Shown: positions 1 to 6,787 of the stretch, in pieces
How the letters are laid out: each line of letters begins with the position of its first letter
How positions within the stretch are numbered: the first letter of the stretch is position 1
From: Clostridiales bacterium
Lineage (GTDB): Bacteria > Bacillota_A > Clostridia > Lachnospirales > Bianqueaceae
DNA: 14,859 bases
Reading direction: 5' to 3'
Assembly (NCBI GenBank): GCA_019423265.1
Contig: JAHZBS010000009.1
Span: 1 to 14,859, forward strand
The notes under the pieces: model-generated
Told to the model about the DNA's origin: nothing
The model's database searches: none
The model's input: the letters and a program-made list of their open reading frames with translations, nothing else
Program-made: the position numbers and the translations under genes

Positions 1-15
1 TGCAGGAGGGATTTC

Positions 16-1317
16 ATGACTTACATAAGGCAATTTATTGAGTTAAAGGAACAAAAGGCCGGATATGGGTTCAAGGGGCAGACGCCTCACGGGACCTGTC
101 GAATCGAAATCCGGGACGATATTTTGAAGGTAAAAATTCTGCTGAACGGGTTAGGGGTCTTGACCTCGGGGGATACGTATAAAGCTTTTCTTATTTGTGT
201 CAGTCAATCGGAATTTAAAGAGTATGAAGTCGGATCGCTGCGGCCAGGGAGTCAGGGATCCGCACAGTTAGAATATCGCGGGCAGATTGTGTACAATGCG
301 GATCCCCGATTGGCAATGAGCGCTTATGCCGCCATTGTGATTCGGACAGACCCGCCGGCTCCGTCGAAACCCCGGGATGTCCTGGTAGGATATCGCCAGG
401 ATCTCGTCACGTGGACGGACAAACAAAATGTGGATCAGACCACACCTCCGCGCCCTGTTCCGGTCCCCGCTCAACCGGAGAACCTTCCGCCGGAGCCAGA
501 GGAGATGCCGGAGGTTGTGGAGCCACAGCCGCCTATGGTTTCAGAGGAACCGGAAGAGGTGGAAGCGGTTGAAGAGCGTGAGGAGCAGGATACGGAGGGG
601 GACAGCGAACCAAGGGAGGTAGGCGAAGAAGCTTCTGCCAGAGCCCTGATCATTGAAGAGAGCACCAGCGAGGAGCCGGTTGGGGAGGAGCCCAAGAAAA
701 AACTCCTGATTCTGGAGCATGGGGAGCCAGAGGAGGAGCCAGAGCCGGTTCCGCTGCCAGAGCCGGAGCCGGGGGTAGAACCGGTACCGATGCCGGCGCC
801 AGAGTTGGAGCTAGAGCCGGTTCCGCTGCCAGGACCAGAGTTTGGGCCGGAGCCCGATCCGGAGCCCGAACCGGAACTCAATCCGGAGCCGAATCCGGAA
901 CCACCGGTGCAGGCTGCGCCGGATTCACAGCCTATGGCTATGTTAGACCCTGCCAAAACGCGATGCGCGCTTGAGTATATGTTTTCGGAATACCCTTCCA
1001 TTTATCCATACCGGGAGAGCGATCAAAATTGGATCCGAATCGACCCGCGGGATATGGCTGTGCTGCCTTTGGACACCTGGTCCATGGATAATAGCCCTTT
1101 TATTCTACACGGCTATACGCGGTACAAACATTTAATTTTGGGGAGAAGCCAAGATAACAGCGAGGATGGCGTGTGCATTCTCGGAGTCCCATACCGGTAT
1201 GCTGCTGCCCAACAAGAGCAAGGCGCGAAATGGGGCTTTACGGAATTTAAAACTTCCAGCTGTAGACCACCCAGCGAAGGCGACTACGGATATTGGATAC
1301 GAAGGATTCCGTTTTAG
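16..1317 (+). CDS. Two-domain protein of unknown function with long Pro/Glu-rich linker (DUF6128-like)
   Basis: I do not recognise a function. The 433-residue product has a compact N-terminal domain (about 1-135; GYGFKG near 17-22, beta-rich), a low-complexity Pro/Glu linker (about 140-305, many PEPEP and PVPLPEP runs), and a C-terminal domain (about 310-433) rich in aromatic residues ([36 protein letters not shown]). From memory this two-ended layout resembles clostridial proteins annotated DUF6128; that match is recollection and was not searched. No signal peptide or membrane segment is visible, so a cytoplasmic location is inferred. The linker is strongly acidic and would act as an extended spacer. 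The start is well supported: AGGAGGG at 4-10 lies 5 bases before the ATG. A weak terminator follows the stop, so it is probably not part of the fab operon. Whatever precedes it lies outside the window. Confidence 0.8.
   Translation: MTYIRQFIELKEQKAGYGFKGQTPHGTCRIEIRDDILKVKILLNGLGVLTSGDTYKAFLICVSQSEFKEYEVGSLRPGSQGSAQLEYRGQIVYNADPRLAMSAYAAIVIRTDPPAPSKPRDVLVGYRQDLVTWTDKQNVDQTTPPRPVPVPAQPENLPPEPEEMPEVVEPQPPMVSEEPEEVEAVEEREEQDTEGDSEPREVGEEASARALIIEESTSEEPVGEEPKKKLLILEHGEPEEEPEPVPLPEPEPGVEPVPMPAPELELEPVPLPGPEFGPEPDPEPEPELNPEPNPEPPVQAAPDSQPMAMLDPAKTRCALEYMFSEYPSIYPYRESDQNWIRIDPRDMAVLPLDTWSMDNSPFILHGYTRYKHLILGRSQDNSEDGVCILGVPYRYAAAQQEQGAKWGFTEFKTSSCRPPSEGDYGYWIRRIPF
741..832 (+). repeat. Imperfect direct repeats within the Pro/Glu-rich linker
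   Basis: A 20-base identical block occurs at 741-760 and again at 813-832, an offset of 72 bases (24 codons). It is surrounded by many shorter gccagagccg-like units from about 725 to 905. The offset is a multiple of three, so the duplication preserves the reading frame and repeats the peptide EPVPLP. This is what expected in-frame slippage or unequal recombination would leave, and the linker length probably varies between strains. Confidence 0.75.
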
Positions 1318-1327
1318 CCAGGGAAAG

Positions 1328-1370
1328 AACCGCTATGCCATCAAGATGATTGATTGCGCGGCGGTTTTTT
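1328..1370 (+). terminator. Weak intrinsic terminator after the DUF gene
   Basis: AACCGC at 1328-1333 pairs with GCGGTT at 1361-1366, and the T run continues to 1370. The loop is long (27 bases), with only minor internal pairing possible, so the hairpin is not strong. Its position just after the stop codon at 1317 supports the call. It overlaps a candidate promoter for a downstream short transcript. Confidence 0.4.
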
Positions 1371-1378
1371 GCTATAAG
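1350..1378 (+). promoter_or_regulatory. Candidate sigma-A promoter with extended -10
   Basis: TTGATT at 1350-1355 is separated by 17 bases from TATAAG at 1373-1378, and a TG dinucleotide at 1370-1371 gives an extended -10 (TGN before the hexamer). A second -10-like TATAAT at 1381-1386 lacks a matching -35. Transcription would begin near 1385 and run into the terminator at 1510-1539. AT-rich intergenic DNA produces such matches by chance, so confidence is moderate to low. Confidence 0.4.
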
Positions 1379-1384
1379 AGTATA

Positions 1385-1539
1385 ATGTGGAGCCGCGTAT
1401 GGAAAAAGTAAGGAGATTGTAATGGATACGTAAGCTGGCGTTTACAAAGAATTCATATCCCTTTGCTATGATAATAACCGTAGTATTATTCCCCCTTTTT
1501 ATTTTTGAAAATCCTCTCGCTGTGGGAGGGTTTTTTTTT
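1385..1539 (+). ncRNA. Candidate short transcript of unknown class (about 155 nt)
   Basis: The stretch lies between a plausible promoter (1350-1378) and a strong intrinsic terminator (1510-1539), and contains no convincing gene. It holds a good Shine-Dalgarno site, AAGGAG at 1410-1415, six bases before an ATG at 1422 whose frame stops after three codons (TAA at 1431-1433). Past that stop the same frame stays open for about 25 codons up to the terminator. A seven-codon reading frame (1399-1422) overlaps that ATG. Some pairing is possible, for example CGTAT with ATACG flanking the Shine-Dalgarno site and GATAATA with TATTATT near 1468-1488. I recognise no known RNA family. It could be a small RNA, a decayed small gene, or a chance pairing of promoter and terminator. 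Confidence 0.25.
1510..1539 (+). terminator. Strong intrinsic terminator upstream of the fab operon
   Basis: AATCCTCTC at 1510-1518 pairs with GGGAGGGTT at 1524-1532 (nine pairs including G-U pairs) around a five-base loop, followed by an unbroken T run to 1539. It isolates the fab promoter about 85 bases downstream from upstream transcription. Because it lies nearly 200 bases after the nearest upstream stop codon, it probably ends a separate transcript. Confidence 0.8.
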
Positions 1540-1622
1540 GTAAATGCCGCCCCCATATGCGGAGGCTAATGTACTGAAAAAGTGGAATAGCCTCTTTTGA
1601 GAGAATCTGTCGATGAAAAAGG

Positions 1623-1635
1623 TTTGACATTCAAA
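1623..1635. promoter_or_regulatory. FabT-type operator at P1
   Basis: TTTGA-CAT-TCAAA is an inverted repeat with 5-base arms and a 3-base centre. This matches the TTTGA-N3-TCAAA form known for FabT sites in streptococci and lactococci. It covers the -35 hexamer, so bound FabT would block RNA polymerase, which predicts autoregulation. The same core recurs upstream of fabH. Confidence 0.75.
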
Positions 1636-1652
1636 ATACTTTCGAGTATAAT
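1624..1652 (+). promoter_or_regulatory. Consensus sigma-A promoter of fabT (P1)
   Basis: A perfect TTGACA (1624-1629) is separated by 17 bases from a perfect TATAAT (1647-1652). Transcription would start near 1659, giving an untranslated leader of about 50 bases before fabT. Such a full-consensus promoter would be very strong without repression, which fits the operator overlapping its -35. Confidence 0.9.
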
Positions 1653-1707
1653 CGTAAAAGAGATTAGCTGTTACTGAGAGGCGGACGTTAGAGGGAAGGC
1701 GGATAGA

Positions 1708-2178
1708 ATGAAGGATACGATGATTTATCAGCTCCTGTGCGACCTTCAAAAAGATTTGGAGTATATGGAGGCGCGGGAGCTCAAAAAGAGTCTTTATCAC
1801 GATCTTTCTGTGACTGAGCTTATGACCATCTGTACGATTAAAAATCTGCAAAATCCGACGATGACGGATATTGCCTCGAGCCTTCGGATCACGCTGGGCA
1901 CGCTGACAATCGCCATCAACCGCTTAGCCAAAAAAGGATATGTGCAGCGCAAACGGTTGGATACGGACCGCCGTATCGTGCTGGTCCAGCCCACGGAGAG
2001 GGGAGCCGCCGCGGCCAAGATCCACGAGACTTTTGAGAGAAGGGCGCAGCAGAAATTCCGGGAGGCGTTGGGGAAGGAGGACGCATCCCTATGTTTAGAT
2101 ATGTTGAGAAAGCTACAGCTTTTTTATCTGAGGCCTGACGTGCAAGATGCCATGCACAGGGGAAAGCTTGACAAATAG
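1708..2178 (+). CDS. fabT: MarR-family repressor of fatty acid synthesis, FabT
   Basis: This 156-residue winged-helix protein is the presumed repressor of the fab/acc operon. Residues about 51-78 form the helix-turn-helix (TMTDIASSL then a recognition helix TLTIAINRLAKKG), and 79-96 form the wing with the MarR-typical D-x-D-R-R (DTDRR). The terminal helices (about 1-30 and 100-150) would form the dimer interface. Position as first gene of the cluster and the two TTTGA-N3-TCAAA palindromes identify it as FabT and not a generic MarR protein. In streptococci FabT is made a better repressor by long-chain acyl-ACP; the same feedback is inferred here. The start ATG follows a purine-rich GGGAAGG (1693-1699). 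The last codons contain the -35 of the fabH promoter. Confidence 0.88.
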   Translation: MKDTMIYQLLCDLQKDLEYMEARELKKSLYHDLSVTELMTICTIKNLQNPTMTDIASSLRITLGTLTIAINRLAKKGYVQRKRLDTDRRIVLVQPTERGAAAAKIHETFERRAQQKFREALGKEDASLCLDMLRKLQLFYLRPDVQDAMHRGKLDK

Positions 2179-2196
2179 TGTTAGATCGTATATACT
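2168..2196 (+). promoter_or_regulatory. Second sigma-A promoter, upstream of fabH (P2)
   Basis: TTGACA at 2168-2173 is separated by 17 bases from TATACT at 2191-2196. The -35 lies inside the last codons of fabT, whose stop is at 2176-2178. Transcription would start near 2203, inside the palindrome, and supply fabH and downstream genes independently of fabT. Confidence 0.85.
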
Positions 2197-2210
2197 TTGA
2201 AAATCAAAGT
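2194..2210. promoter_or_regulatory. FabT-type operator at P2 (perfect 7-3-7 palindrome)
   Basis: ACTTTGA-AAA-TCAAAGT has perfect 7-base arms and a 3-base centre, and contains the TTTGA-N3-TCAAA core also seen at P1. It overlaps the end of the -10 and the expected start site, a classic repressor position. Its longer arms suggest tighter binding than at P1. Confidence 0.85.
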
Positions 2211-2240
2211 AACTTGGAAAGAATAGGAGATGCCAGCTTC

Positions 2241-3323
2241 ATGGATCAAAAGGAAAAACAGAGGTGTTACAATTATCAGAACCGACAAGATGGATTCGGA
2301 GATATCGGAATTTTAGGAACAGGAAGCGCCCTGCCCGAGACGATTCTTTCCAATGACGATTTGGCCGAGATAATGGATACGTCCGATGAGTGGATCCAAA
2401 CCCGAACGGGGATTGGGCAGCGGCATATTGCGACGAAGGATACGACGGTGACCTTGGCAGTGAAAGCGGCAAAGAGAGCCTTGGAGATGGCAGGTATCAC
2501 AGGGGATGAGATCGATTTGATTATCGCCACCACTGTGACGCCGGATTACCGGTTTCCATCGGTATCCTGCCTAGTTCAGAGGGAGATCCGGGCGGCAGGC
2601 GTGCCGTGTTTTGACCTGTCAGCCGCTTGTTCTGGATTTATCTACGCCATATCCACGGCCTATAAATTTTTACAGACGGGGATGTACCGGCATGTGCTCG
2701 TCGTGAGCGCGGAAACCTTGTCGCGGCTTGTGGATTGGAGCGACCGTTCCACGGCGGTGCTCTTTGGAGATGGCGCGGGGGCTGTGGTGTTAGGTCCCAA
2801 AAAGGGAAGCGGCCTTTTAGTAGAAGAATTGGGCGCCGACGGGGCAGGAGCTCAGCTCATTGTATCGTCCGAGCTAAATAGCAGGGATGGCCGCTATCTC
2901 AGCCGGATTAAAGCGGAGGAACTGGAACCCAACGATCCCAGGCAGATGCTGGCGGAGATTGAGAAAAATGCGACCCCGTATATGACCATGGATGGACGGG
3001 AAGTCTATAAGTTTACAACGACAACGGTGGTGCAGAGTATCCGGCGGGTGATGGAGAGCGCCGGCCTGGAGAGCGCGGATGTATCGAAGTTCATTTTACA
3101 TCAGGCAAACTCTCGCATCATCGATGCGGTGGCAAAGCGAATGAAGGCGCCTATGGAGAAGTTCCCCATGTCGATCCACGACAACGCCAACACGAGTTCG
3201 TCCACGGTCCCCATACTGCTGGACAATCTAGTCCGCGCCGGCGCCATGCAGAGGGGAGAGCGTTTTATCCTATCAGGTTTCGGGGCAGGGCTCACATGGG
3301 CATCGGCGCTGCTGTCATGGTAG
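2241..3323 (+). CDS. fabH: 3-oxoacyl-ACP synthase III (chain initiation), FabH
   Basis: FabH condenses an acyl-CoA starter with malonyl-ACP to begin fatty acid chains. The catalytic triad is visible: Cys130 (LSAACSGF), His287 (ILHQANSR) and Asn317 (DNANTSSS). ILGTGSALPE starts the thiolase fold at about 24-33, and SGFGAGLTWA closes it. The ATG at 2241 is chosen because AGGAG lies at 2225-2229, and because an upstream GTG at 2178 in the same frame would put the P2 -10 and operator inside the gene. With this start the protein has 360 residues, against about 310-330 usual. About 20 extra residues precede the fold, and Cys to His is 157 residues against 132 in E. coli, implying an insertion of about 25 near 205-247. 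His to Asn spacing is normal (30). Confidence 0.93.
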   Translation: MDQKEKQRCYNYQNRQDGFGDIGILGTGSALPETILSNDDLAEIMDTSDEWIQTRTGIGQRHIATKDTTVTLAVKAAKRALEMAGITGDEIDLIIATTVTPDYRFPSVSCLVQREIRAAGVPCFDLSAACSGFIYAISTAYKFLQTGMYRHVLVVSAETLSRLVDWSDRSTAVLFGDGAGAVVLGPKKGSGLLVEELGADGAGAQLIVSSELNSRDGRYLSRIKAEELEPNDPRQMLAEIEKNATPYMTMDGREVYKFTTTTVVQSIRRVMESAGLESADVSKFILHQANSRIIDAVAKRMKAPMEKFPMSIHDNANTSSSTVPILLDNLVRAGAMQRGERFILSGFGAGLTWASALLSW

Positions 3324-3399
3324 AAATATTGATGTCAATTTTCACGGGTTATCCGGGAAATTAGCATATACTCAAGTTGAAGCAAAGGAGGCTATGGCA

Positions 3400-3630
3400 A
3401 TGGTATTTGAGAAGATTCAGGAAATCATCGCGGATAAATTGGGACTCGACGCAGACGAGATCACACAGGAATCCAGTATCAAAGATGATTTGAATGCAGA
3501 TTCTTTAGACCTGTACGAGATTGTGACAGGCATCGAAGAAGAATTCGATGTGGAAGTGCCAACGGAAGCGTTGGGTACGATGAATACGGTCCAGGACATG
3601 GTCGAATATATCGAATCGCTGCAAGCTTAA
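3400..3630 (+). CDS. acpP: Acyl carrier protein
   Basis: This small acidic 76-residue protein carries growing acyl chains on a phosphopantetheine arm. The attachment serine is Ser35 in DLNADSLDLYE, the conserved DSL motif, and the acidic helix GIEEEFDVEVP follows. The ATG at 3400 is preferred over the one at 3394: the Shine-Dalgarno AAGGAGG (3385-3391) is 8 bases from the former and only 2 from the latter, and the resulting length is typical. The very strong ribosome site fits the high ACP demand. A 76-base gap separates it from fabH and about 150 bases, including a strong hairpin, from fabD. Tyr in place of the usual Val or Ile after DSLDL is a small departure from many ACPs. Confidence 0.95.
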   Translation: MVFEKIQEIIADKLGLDADEITQESSIKDDLNADSLDLYEIVTGIEEEFDVEVPTEALGTMNTVQDMVEYIESLQA

Positions 3631-3640
3631 GACGGGGATA

Positions 3641-3687
3641 GGTGAGGGCGCCGCGACATGGAGAGATGGACTGCGGCGCTCTCCACC
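3641..3687 (+). other. Strong hairpin between acpP and fabD
   Basis: GGTGAGGGCGCCGC (3641-3654) pairs with GCGGCGCTCTCCACC (3673-3687): 14 pairs including one G-U, one bulged C (3684), and an 18-base loop. No T run follows, so it is not a canonical intrinsic terminator. It begins 11 bases after the acpP stop. A role in mRNA processing or 3' protection of the acpP message is inferred from its position. The rest of the acpP-fabD gap (3688-3780) has only weak -10-like sequence around 3723-3735 and no gene. Confidence 0.7.
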
Positions 3688-3780
3688 GGACTTATGTTTA
3701 GAAGATTTCAATCCATGAGGATTATGATATAGAATACCTCACATTTCGGTGGGGCAATGGCTAGAAGAAAGAGAGGCACT

Positions 3781-4728
3781 ATGAAGAGGACAGCTTTTTT
3801 ATTTCCCGGGCAAGGGAGTCAGCGCGTCGGCATGGGGCGTGATCTGTTGGAGACGTTCCCGGCCTTCCGGCAGGCGATGGATGAGGCGGACGCCGCTCTC
3901 GACTTTTCCGCCACGAAGCTTTGCCTGGAGGGGCCAGAGGAACAGCTAAATCAAACACAGTTTACACAACCGTGTCTTTTGGCGGTGTCGGCGGGTATTT
4001 GTCGAATCCTGGAGCAGGAGGGCGCCCGGCCTGACGCTGTGGCAGGGTTAAGCCTTGGAGAATACACAGCCCTGGTGGCCGCCGGCGTCTTGGATTTTTC
4101 CAAGGCCGTGGCCCTGGTGCGCAAACGGGGTCAATGGATGGAGGATGCGGTGCCCGGAGGCGGAGGCGGCATGGCGGCCGTACTTGGGGCTGAGCGGGAG
4201 ACCGTGGTTCGCATATGCAGGGAGGTCACCGCAGATAGTACAGCGCCTGACGTGGTGGAACCCGCCAATTTCAACTGTCCCGGACAGATCGTTATATCAG
4301 GGGAGCGGTCCCTAGTGGAAATCGCCGGCGCCAAGCTAAAGGAAGCGGGTGCGAAAAAAGTCATCCCGCTTGTGGTCAGCGGTCCGTTCCACAGCTCCAT
4401 GCTTCACACGGCGGGCGAAAAGTTGGAGGAGGAGTTTAAGTCGATTTGCTGGAGGACTCCGGCGATGGACTATTATACCAATGTGACAGGATGCAAGGTA
4501 GAAGATGAAACGGCAATCCCCGGCCTCCTGGTGCGCCAAGTACAGTCCAGCGTGTACTGGGAGGATACCATCCGCCATATGCTGGAAGACGGCGTGGATG
4601 AGTTCGTGGAGGTCGGCCCGGGAAAGACCTTAACCGGTTTTATCCGAAAGATTGACAGGGGGCTGCGGGTCTGGAATATTGAGGATACGGCCACGCTGAG
4701 ACAGTATTTGGAGCAGCGGCAGGCGTAA
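3781..4728 (+). CDS. fabD: Malonyl-CoA:ACP transacylase, FabD
   Basis: FabD moves the malonyl group from CoA to holo-ACP, supplying FabH and FabF. In the 315-residue protein the N-terminal FPGQGSQ motif (8-14), the nucleophile Ser91 in GLSLGEY, and His204 in SGPFHSSML form the usual active-site set. The start at 3781 gives the family-typical opening [12 protein letters not shown], with GAGAGG at 3771-3776. An ATG eight codons upstream (3757) would add a basic MARRKRGT; neither site has ideal ribosome-binding spacing, so the start is not certain. The gene directly follows the noncoding stretch where related clusters carry fabK, and ends 21 bases before fabG. A Gly-rich run (about 126-130) precedes MAAVLG and is slightly longer than usual. 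Confidence 0.95.
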   Translation: MKRTAFLFPGQGSQRVGMGRDLLETFPAFRQAMDEADAALDFSATKLCLEGPEEQLNQTQFTQPCLLAVSAGICRILEQEGARPDAVAGLSLGEYTALVAAGVLDFSKAVALVRKRGQWMEDAVPGGGGGMAAVLGAERETVVRICREVTADSTAPDVVEPANFNCPGQIVISGERSLVEIAGAKLKEAGAKKVIPLVVSGPFHSSMLHTAGEKLEEEFKSICWRTPAMDYYTNVTGCKVEDETAIPGLLVRQVQSSVYWEDTIRHMLEDGVDEFVEVGPGKTLTGFIRKIDRGLRVWNIEDTATLRQYLEQRQA

Positions 4729-4749
4729 GCAGGACAGGAGGACAGGAAG

Positions 4750-5487
4750 ATGGACCGAAATTTGGAGGGAAAGATCGCCCTGGTTACAGGCGCGGCCAGA
4801 GGAATCGGGTTTCGCATCGCATCGGTGCTGGCGGAGAGGGGAGCCTCTGTTGTGATCAGCGATATAGCCGATGAGGAGAGTCTGCGGAAGGCAAAGGAGC
4901 AGATACCAGCAGTAGCCGCCTATAATTGCAACGTTACGGATTTTGAGGCGACGCAGGAGCTGATCGATACCATTGTCAAGACCTTGGGGCGACTGGATAT
5001 CTTAGTGAACAATGCGGGCATCACGAGAGATACGCTGTTGATGCGCATGAAGGAAGCCGAATTTGACGCCGTCATCGACGTAAATCTGAAAGGAACCTTC
5101 AACTGTCTGCGGCATGCGTCCAAATATATGATCAAGCAGAGGAGCGGGGCCGTGGTCAATATTGCGTCTGTGGTGGGGATCATGGGAAATGTGGGCCAGT
5201 GTAATTACAGCGCTTCAAAGGCGGGCGTGATCGGGTTAACGAAATCCTCTGCCAAGGAGCTGGCCATGAGAGGCGTGCGGGTCAACGCGGTCGCGCCCGG
5301 CTTCATCGAGACAGATATGACAAAGAACCTTTCCCAGCCGATTGTGGACGCTATGATGGCGAGCATTCCCTTGAAAGAGCTGGGGCAGCCGGAGGATGTG
5401 GCCAGGGCCGTGGCGTTTCTCGTCTCAGAGGATGCGCGGTATATCACGGGGCAAGTGTTGTCCGTGGACGGCGGTATGCACATGTAA
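4750..5487 (+). CDS. fabG: 3-oxoacyl-ACP reductase (NADPH), FabG
   Basis: FabG performs the first reduction of each elongation cycle, 3-ketoacyl-ACP to 3-hydroxyacyl-ACP. It is a classical short-chain dehydrogenase/reductase of 245 residues, the usual length. The cofactor loop TGAARGIG is at 13-20, NNAG at 87-90, and the catalytic tetrad is Asn112, Ser140, Tyr153 and Lys157 (YSASK). The ending GQVLSVDGGMHM is typical. GGAGG about 8 bases upstream of the ATG supports the start. The gene sits between fabD and fabF. The classical tetrad and the position argue for FabG and not an enoyl reductase of the FabI type, which has Tyr-x6-Lys; here the spacing is Tyr-x3-Lys. Confidence 0.95.
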   Translation: MDRNLEGKIALVTGAARGIGFRIASVLAERGASVVISDIADEESLRKAKEQIPAVAAYNCNVTDFEATQELIDTIVKTLGRLDILVNNAGITRDTLLMRMKEAEFDAVIDVNLKGTFNCLRHASKYMIKQRSGAVVNIASVVGIMGNVGQCNYSASKAGVIGLTKSSAKELAMRGVRVNAVAPGFIETDMTKNLSQPIVDAMMASIPLKELGQPEDVARAVAFLVSEDARYITGQVLSVDGGMHM

Positions 5488-5508
5488 TTCGATGTACCCG
5501 ATCGAATT
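5486..5508 (+). other. Perfect inverted repeat between fabG and fabF
   Basis: AATTCGAT (5486-5493) and ATCGAATT (5501-5508) form a perfect 8-base stem with a 7-base loop. It starts within the fabG stop codon. Only four T residues occur at its end, so at most it is a weak or partial terminator; it could also influence mRNA decay. It is not similar to the FabT palindromes. Confidence 0.5.
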
Positions 5509-5532
5509 TTCGACAGAAAGGATTGAAGCAAC

Positions 5533-6783
5533 ATGGATCGAAAACGAGCCGTCATAACAGGAACCGGTGTGGTGAGCCCGGTCGGCAATACAACGGACGA
5601 TTTCTGGAATAGTCTTAAAGAGGGAAAGAATGGGATCGGGCCGATCACTCGATTTCAACTGACGGATGAATTCAAGGTGACGCTGGCGGCGGAGGTAAAG
5701 GATTTTGATGCCACCCAATACATCGACAAGAGGAAGGCAAAGCGTATGGCGCTTTTTGCGCAGTACGCCATGGTGGGCGCGATCCAAGCGCTGTCGGAGT
5801 CGGGGCTTAACGTAAGCGAGGAGGACCCCTACCGGCTGGGCGCCATTATAGGCGTGGGCATGGGGTGTATGCATACAATTCAGGAGGAGACGAAAAAGTT
5901 AATCGAGAAGGGCCCAAAACGAATCTCTCCTCTCTTTATTCCCACCGTGATTCCCAACATGGCGGCGGGCAATATAGCCATTGAGTACGGGCTGAAGGGC
6001 CCGGTATTCGACGTGACCACGGCGTGCGCCTCGGGAACCAACGCCATGGGGGAAGCATTTCGCGCCATCCAGAACGGATACGCCGATGTGGTGTTAACAG
6101 GAGGCGCAGAGAATGTAACGACAGAGCTGACCGTCGCCGGATTCACGGCGTTAACCGCTTTATCCGAGAGCAAGGACCCGAATCGAGCCTCCATCCCCTT
6201 TGATAAAGAGCGCTCCGGATTTGTGATGGGAGAGGGCGCCGGCATCGTGGTGCTGGAGGAATATGAGCACGCCAAGGCGCGGGGCGCCAATATTCTTGCG
6301 GAAGTTGTCGGATACAGCGCCACCTGTGACGCATTCCATATCACAGCGCCCGAGGAATCGGGGGAGGCTATGGCAAAAGCCATGGAGTTGGCCATGAGGG
6401 ACGCAGGGATTACCCCGAAGGATATCTCCTATATCAATGCCCATGGAACAAGTACCTATTACAATGAACTTGTGGAAACGCGGGCGATCAAAACGGCTTT
6501 TGGGGAAGAGGCGTACCGGATTCCCATCAGCTCCATCAAGTCCATGGTGGGACATGGATTGGGCGCCGCCGGGGGCATAGAGGCAATCGCCTGTGTAAAA
6601 GCGCTACAGGAAGGATTTATTCCGCCGACAATCAATTATCAGGTGCCGGATCCGGAGTTAGATTTGGATTATGTGCCAAACGTGGGTCGGAAACAGGACT
6701 TGACATACGCGATGAGCGATAACCTAGGTTTCGGCGGACATAACGCTGTTATAATTCTAAAAAAGTGGGAAGCGGAGGTGTAA
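5533..6783 (+). CDS. fabF: 3-oxoacyl-ACP synthase II (elongation), FabF
   Basis: FabF condenses acyl-ACP with malonyl-ACP in each elongation round. The 416-residue length is typical. The Cys-His-His active site is clear: Cys165 in TTACASGTN, His304 in NAHGTST, and His341 in VGHGLGAAGG. The opening RAVITGTGVVSPVGN and the C-terminal NLGFGGHNA are family signatures. Many FabF proteins have TGH at the second histidine, where this one has VGH, a conservative change. AAAGGA at 5517-5522 lies 10 bases before the ATG. With FabH it provides both condensing enzymes; no FabB-like second copy is present. The stop TAA is at 6781-6783, four bases before the accB start. Confidence 0.95.
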   Translation: MDRKRAVITGTGVVSPVGNTTDDFWNSLKEGKNGIGPITRFQLTDEFKVTLAAEVKDFDATQYIDKRKAKRMALFAQYAMVGAIQALSESGLNVSEEDPYRLGAIIGVGMGCMHTIQEETKKLIEKGPKRISPLFIPTVIPNMAAGNIAIEYGLKGPVFDVTTACASGTNAMGEAFRAIQNGYADVVLTGGAENVTTELTVAGFTALTALSESKDPNRASIPFDKERSGFVMGEGAGIVVLEEYEHAKARGANILAEVVGYSATCDAFHITAPEESGEAMAKAMELAMRDAGITPKDISYINAHGTSTYYNELVETRAIKTAFGEEAYRIPISSIKSMVGHGLGAAGGIEAIACVKALQEGFIPPTINYQVPDPELDLDYVPNVGRKQDLTYAMSDNLGFGGHNAVIILKKWEAEV

Positions 6784-6787
6784 TGCC

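Noticed and set aside
471..1001. Long antisense open frame of 176 codons rich in Gly and Ser
   Set aside because: It is the reverse complement of the Pro/Glu codon repeats of the gene on the + strand. The GSGSGS pattern is a by-product of repeated CCG and GAG/GAA codons, and no ribosome site precedes it.
1466..1569. 34-codon frame starting with ATG at 1466
   Set aside because: It reads straight through the intrinsic terminator, including its T run as Phe codons, and has no Shine-Dalgarno site.
2178..2240. Upstream GTG start for fabH giving 21 more residues
   Set aside because: This stretch holds the -10 of P2 and the FabT palindrome and lies at or before the expected transcription start. 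The ATG at 2241 has an AGGAG site, while the GTG has none.
3324..3399. Possible internal promoter and small hairpin before acpP
   Set aside because: TATACT at 3367-3372 has no -35 at an acceptable distance, and the stem (TTTC/GAAA and CGG/CCG with a mismatch) is short. The evidence is too weak for a feature, though an extra acpP promoter would make biological sense.
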